From Lachnospiraceae bacterium (lineage in GTDB: Bacteria > Bacillota > Clostridia > Lachnospirales > Lachnospiraceae): a stretch of 17,615 nt of DNA. The stretch lies in the NCBI GenBank assembly GCA_900770345.1, contig CAAGKF010000210.1, positions 1 to 17,615 on the forward strand. The letters run 5' to 3'. Positions within the stretch are counted from its first letter, which is position 1; every line of letters starts with the position of its first letter. Below the pieces are notes generated by a model. That model worked only from the letters and a program-made list of their open reading frames with translations. It did no database searches and was not told the origin of the DNA. Shown here piece by piece: positions 14,534 through 17,615 of this stretch. The position numbers and the translations under genes were made by a program.

Positions 14534-15637
14534 TTATTCAAAAATAACTCTGTCAAGCTCACTTAAGTTGTTGATATCATAAACTTTGGATGGACGGTTA
14601 ATAACTTTTTCCACATCTTTTCCATTAATACAGAAATCCGTAACAGCATCTACAATATCAAATCCGGTTCCATACTCTCCAACATCAATGGTCGCCTGCA
14701 TTTCTCCTGCTTCAATAGCAGCAACACCGTCCTTCGTACAGCCAAATCCCACCACGGAAACCTGATCTAACAGATTTCTTTCTTTGATAACGGTCAGACC
14801 GCCCAGCACCATCTCGTCATAAGGCCCGTAAAGAATGGTAATATCAGGATTAGAGGTTAAAATACTCTCCGTTACACTCTGGCCCTTCTCTCTTGTCCAG
14901 TCAGCCGTCTGTGACGCGACGATCGGAAGATTCTCATTATCCTTAATGGCTTCCTTAAAGCCATCCATACGTTTGGTATTTACAATTCCGGCATAGCCTT
15001 CCAGAACAGCAATCTTCTGAGGTTTGGCTCCAAGGTTTTCATTGATCCATTTTCCGATCTCATTGCCGGCCTGTTCCTGATCGTAACCGATACTGGATAC
15101 ATAATAAATATTCTGCTCATTGATTTCCGTCATATTGAACAGGAAAACCGGAATATCTGCCTTGGCAGCTTCTCTTAAATATGGAAGCATGGACTCATCA
15201 GATTCTGTTGCCAGAGCAATCGCGTCCACTCCCTGCTGAATCATGGTTTCAAGAATATTTCCCTGTTCTGTAATCGTGCTTGCATTGCTGGAAGGCGCCT
15301 GCACGATCAGTTCAATTTTATCTCCGGTTTCCGCAATATGTTTTTTTGCACCGTTGATCGTCATCGTATAGGCAGTATTCATGGTTACGGGAATCAGTCC
15401 CAGTTTAATCTTTCTGTCTGTAATGCTCCTCGGTTTCACCCCGTATTCTTCAGCAGTTTCCTCCGACTCCTGTTCCTTTGATTCCGCCTCCGTTTCTTTT
15501 GCCGTTTCTGCAGCGGCCTGAGTCGCAGGAGCCGCCGTTTCCTTCGGGGCCTCCGCTTTCTGATTGGATGTCGCACATCCGGCAAGGGACATAACTGCCA
15601 GAGATGCTGCCAGTACAAAAGTAATCATTTTTTTCAT
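14534..15637 (-). CDS. RbsB-type sugar-binding lipoprotein
   Basis: This 367-residue substrate-binding protein of the periplasmic-binding-protein type I fold is anchored to the outer face of the membrane. It has a signal peptide with lipobox LAGC (Cys21) and a 40-residue Ala/Glu/Thr/Lys-rich linker. The binding domain starts near residue 78 (KIKLGLIPVTMNTAYTMTIN). It has the hinge-region pattern GVDAIALATESDE, then ILYGPYDEMVLGG and VVGFGCTKDG, as in ribose/galactose-binding proteins. The ligand cannot be inferred. Its gene is first in the operon, with a strong CAGGAGG ribosome site and its own promoter, so it should be the most highly expressed product. It delivers the ligand to the RbsC-type permease and could also present it to the histidine kinase. 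Confidence 0.94.
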   Translation of the reverse strand: MKKMITFVLAASLAVMSLAGCATSNQKAEAPKETAAPATQAAAETAKETEAESKEQESEETAEEYGVKPRSITDRKIKLGLIPVTMNTAYTMTINGAKKHIAETGDKIELIVQAPSSNASTITEQGNILETMIQQGVDAIALATESDESMLPYLREAAKADIPVFLFNMTEINEQNIYYVSSIGYDQEQAGNEIGKWINENLGAKPQKIAVLEGYAGIVNTKRMDGFKEAIKDNENLPIVASQTADWTREKGQSVTESILTSNPDITILYGPYDEMVLGGLTVIKERNLLDQVSVVGFGCTKDGVAAIEAGEMQATIDVGEYGTGFDIVDAVTDFCINGKDVEKVINRPSKVYDINNLSELDRVIFE

Positions 15638-15684
15638 AATGTACCTCCTGTTTCTTTGTGAAAAACACTATTGTTTCGCTTTTT

Positions 15685-15724
15685 CTTATACAAGAATTAT
15701 ACATTATGCACAACCATTAAACAA
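15685..15724 (-). promoter_or_regulatory. Promoter region of the seven-gene transport/sensing operon
   Basis: Two overlapping sigma-A-like readings exist on the minus strand. The first is TTGTTT (15724-15719), 17 nt, TATAAT (15701-15696). The second is TTGTGC (15713-15708), 17 nt, TATAAG (15690-15685). Both have a poor -35 and a good -10, as expected for activation by the operon's AraC-type response regulator. Upstream, GAAAAATC-GAAAAATT forms a short direct repeat around 15751-15766 that could be part of a binding site, though this is weak. No good cre site is visible. Confidence 0.55.
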
Positions 15725-15770
15725 TGTGGCTGCTTTTTGATTTAGTGTGACAATTTTTCGATTTTTCCGG

Positions 15771-16319
15771 CTACCCCTCCATCTGCCTTCCCAGAAACCC
15801 TGCGGCCGTAGCTGCCAGCTTTACCTCCGTATCCCCGAAGCGCACTCTCGGCTCCCTGCTCATGAGAGCTACCGCGCCGATGGCATCACCCTCACAGATA
15901 ATCGGGGCAATAACCTGGGCCGCCACTCCCTCCAGCTCCTCATCCACCAGATTAATAAAGGATTTGTCATCCTTCGCGGCAACAACCGTACTTCTCTCAT
16001 TGATGGCCTGCTCCAGCTGCCGGCTGATAGTTTTCTGCAGCAGCTCCCGTCTGGCTCCGCCGGCTGCCGCGATCACCTGATCCCTGTCGGTGATGCATAC
16101 CATCAGACCCGCGGACTGAGCCATAGCCTCCGCATACTGACCTGCAAAGGCTGTCAGTTCCATCATGGGGGAATATTTTTTAAGGATGATTTCTCCTTCT
16201 CTGTCCGTAAATATTTCCAGCGGTGTACCTTCTCTCAGTCTCAGTGTGCGTCTGATCTCCTTCGGAATCACTACGCGGCCAAGGTCGTCAATTCTTCTCA
16301 CAATTCCTGTAGCTTTCAT
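15771..16319 (-). CDS. spoVT: Stage V sporulation protein T
   Basis: This 182-residue forespore DNA-binding regulator tunes sigma-G genes and affects spore coat and germination. The N-terminal AbrB-type swapped-hairpin domain reads MKATGIVRRIDDLGRVVIPK and is essentially identical to Bacillus subtilis SpoVT. The C-terminal GAF-like domain ends GFLGRQMEG, again as in SpoVT. The frame continues upstream to an ATG at 16430, but homology and GGAGGAA 8 nt before the ATG fix the start at 16319. A sigma-G-type promoter lies at 16362-16390. No clear terminator separates its stop from the downstream transport operon 133 nt away, so some read-through in the forespore is conceivable. Confidence 0.96.
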   Translation of the reverse strand: MKATGIVRRIDDLGRVVIPKEIRRTLRLREGTPLEIFTDREGEIILKKYSPMMELTAFAGQYAEAMAQSAGLMVCITDRDQVIAAAGGARRELLQKTISRQLEQAINERSTVVAAKDDKSFINLVDEELEGVAAQVIAPIICEGDAIGAVALMSREPRVRFGDTEVKLAATAAGFLGRQMEG

Positions 16320-16361
16320 ATAAAAATTCCTCCGTCTACTGTACTTTTCCGTTTCTGGAAT

Positions 16362-16390
16362 TAGTATTTGTAAATGGAGGAATTTTATAC
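16362..16390 (-). promoter_or_regulatory. Sigma-G-type promoter of spoVT
   Basis: On the minus strand: GTATA (16390-16386), 17-nt spacer, AATACTA (16368-16362). It matches the forespore consensus GHATR-N17/18-CATNHTA at all positions but one. Transcription would begin near 16355, with a leader of about 36 nt. spoVT is known to be a sigma-G gene in Bacillus. Confidence 0.75.
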
Positions 16391-16420
16391 ATCCAGGGTC
16401 AAGGAGGAAGAGCTTTGCAT

Positions 16421-17008
16421 TCAATGCCATTTATACTGATTTAAATGTTTTCCCTGTTCTGAAGATAATTTTGCAATACTTTCTTCCGGAATGCCGGTTT
16501 CTTTCCCGATCATCTCAAAATATCGGATCGCGAATTCTGCTCCCGGCCCTTTCAGACGCCATTCACAGATCTCTTTCCATACATCATCAGAAAGCGTTCG
16601 TTCATGGCTGTTCCAGAAATGCCATTCTGCTTCATCAATCATCTTACACAGTTCGCTCACAGTCAGATATTGCTCTTTCAGAATATCCTCCTTCGTTTTG
16701 GGATACTGTTGGAAGAATGGCTGCTTAAGGCCGAAAAACCACATTTTCGTAAACTGGGGCTGCAATAAATACTGCTTGCCATGCTTACGGATTACTTCAC
16801 ACTCAAAATCAAACATCTTTTCTGCGTCTTTCTTTTTGAAACCGATGCTTTCCAGACGCCTGACATAATTGTCGCGATATGCCGTATTATTCTCCTGTAA
16901 GTACAGGGCCGGCAGCTGAGATGTCATCAGTTTTTCCGTGGGGATTTCAGGCCGGGGCGGTGTTTTCTCCCTTCCTTTTTTCCCAAATAATACATCAAAT
17001 AATCCCAT
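16421..17008 (-). CDS. Uncharacterised 195-residue protein
   Basis: I do not recognise this family. The product is predicted soluble and begins MGLFDVLFGKKGREK, a short amphipathic start often seen in small cytoplasmic Firmicute proteins. A Pro-rich stretch (TPPRPEIPTEKL) follows, then a mostly helical body rich in aromatic residues, with repeated Trp and Tyr/Phe-Phe pairs (KMWFFGLKQPFFQQY, EAEWHFWNSHE). There is no signal peptide or membrane segment. The frame is open from 17056, but GAGGTG stands about 6 nt before the ATG at 17008 and overlaps the TGA of the preceding gene, so that start is preferred. It lies 10 nt after the NTPase-CYTH gene, so the two are probably co-translated and may act together. 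Confidence 0.75.
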   Translation of the reverse strand: MGLFDVLFGKKGREKTPPRPEIPTEKLMTSQLPALYLQENNTAYRDNYVRRLESIGFKKKDAEKMFDFECEVIRKHGKQYLLQPQFTKMWFFGLKQPFFQQYPKTKEDILKEQYLTVSELCKMIDEAEWHFWNSHERTLSDDVWKEICEWRLKGPGAEFAIRYFEMIGKETGIPEESIAKLSSEQGKHLNQYKWH

Positions 17009-17018
17009 ATTTTTCACC

Positions 17019-17615
17019 TCATATTTTAGCCAACGACGCATTCTTATAGGCATCATCGTCAGTGACTTCTTTGATCACTTTTATCTGTTCAGGGAACGTA
17101 ATGCTGGTGTCCTCGTCACTGAGTTCGATTTCAGCAATCGCTCTGTCATTCCAGAACGGGTAAATATCAATTTCAAAATATTGATTCTCATAGGTAAGGC
17201 AGTATCTTGTCTTCCGGATCTGGCGTCTGGTTGTATCTGCTTCCATCAGGAGTTTAAGATATTCTGCCTGAGAAAGACGCCGTTCAATTTCGACACGTTT
17301 TACATCAGATACCCTTCGTTTGATAGTCTGGAAATATATGTAGTTTCCATCGATGCCACGCTGACGCACACGGACCTCTTCACCTGCAGCGCTGTTAAGG
17401 TATGTCTGGATAATCTCGATTCGCTGGCAGGAAGGATGATTTTCCAACCATTTGATATCCGGATATTCAATCAGATATTTTCTTTCAATTTCATACGGTT
17501 CCGGTTCTCCCAGAAAGGACGCGATCTCTGCAACAAGTTTCTTCATTTTATCTTCAAAAGTCATTGTATTATCAATAATGCGGAAATGCGGATGCCCGGT
17601 CCATGCAGAAATCAG
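17019..17615 (-). CDS. P-loop NTPase-CYTH fusion protein, C-terminal part (runs off window)
   Basis: The frame is open without a stop from 17019 to the last base, so the gene begins beyond the window. An ATG at 17564 exists, but the 17 residues before it (LISAWTGHPHFRIIDNT) read as coding. They resemble the end of the AAA-type kinase domain that precedes CYTH domains in a Clostridia protein family. The visible part has the CYTH signature EIERKYLI. It is followed by the alternating charged strands of a triphosphate tunnel fold: EEVRVRQRG, YFQTIKRR, KRVEIERRLS, YFEIDIYPFW and AIAEIELSDED. These domains bind triphosphorylated substrates and divalent metal. Tripolyphosphatase, thiamine-triphosphatase or nucleotide-related activity are all possible, and the actual substrate is unknown. 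It is followed 10 nt later by the uncharacterised gene. Confidence 0.85.
   Translation of the reverse strand: MISAWTGHPHFRIIDNTMTFEDKMKKLVAEIASFLGEPEPYEIERKYLIEYPDIKWLENHPSCQRIEIIQTYLNSAAGEEVRVRQRGIDGNYIYFQTIKRRVSDVKRVEIERRLSQAEYLKLLMEADTTRRQIRKTRYCLTYENQYFEIDIYPFWNDRAIAEIELSDEDTSITFPEQIKVIKEVTDDDAYKNASLAKI

Noticed and set aside
15638..15770. CcpA (cre) site in the transport operon promoter
   Set aside because: No stretch with the required TG...CG...CA spacing; only partial AT-rich matches.

Overview
The window comes from a low-to-moderate GC, spore-forming Firmicute, most likely a gut Lachnospiraceae-type Clostridium. The evidence is a near-canonical spoVT, strong AGGAGG ribosome sites, sigma-A-like promoters, a lipoprotein with a Clostridia-style Glu/Ala-rich linker, and protein families typical of that group (peptidase E-like, LytS/YesM-YesN two-component genes, RbsABC-type importers). 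I see no rRNA, tRNA, CRISPR array, insertion sequence or phage gene.

Left part (1-7100): a peptidase E-like gene broken by an internal deletion (40-650), then an imperfect dual-sided terminator. Next comes metG on the minus strand (start best placed at 2776). Divergent from metG is a secreted DUF885 metallopeptidase lipoprotein. A LysR regulator (minus) and a PLP-dependent D-cysteine desulfhydrase/ACC-deaminase family enzyme (plus) form a divergent pair. They share a 25-bp near-perfect palindrome lying at about -65 of the enzyme promoter and over the -10/+1 of the regulator promoter.

Central part (7115-15637): one long minus-strand operon, transcribed from high to low coordinates. The order is substrate-binding lipoprotein, metallo-beta-lactamase-fold lactonase-like hydrolase, RbsA-type double ATPase, RbsC-type permease, YesN-type response regulator, a short LytS/YesM-type histidine kinase with almost no extracellular domain, and a second RbsA-like protein whose catalytic motifs are largely destroyed. 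Gaps are 1 nt (regulator/kinase) and 0 nt (kinase/pseudo-ATPase). My inference is that this is a self-contained import, sensing and hydrolysis cassette. The kinase would get its signal from the transporter or binding protein, with the degenerate ATPase as a possible coupling subunit. The substrate cannot be read from the sequence; the lactonase-like gene suggests a lactone or an ester-bearing carbohydrate/signal. This is the best candidate for an undescribed system here.

Right part (15771-17615): spoVT, preceded by a convincing sigma-G-type promoter. Upstream of it lie an unrecognised 195-aa protein and, running off the window edge, the C-terminal part of a P-loop NTPase-CYTH fusion protein; these last two genes are 10 nt apart.

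No gene-free stretch exceeds about 220 bases. All motif readings, promoter calls and counts were made by eye.
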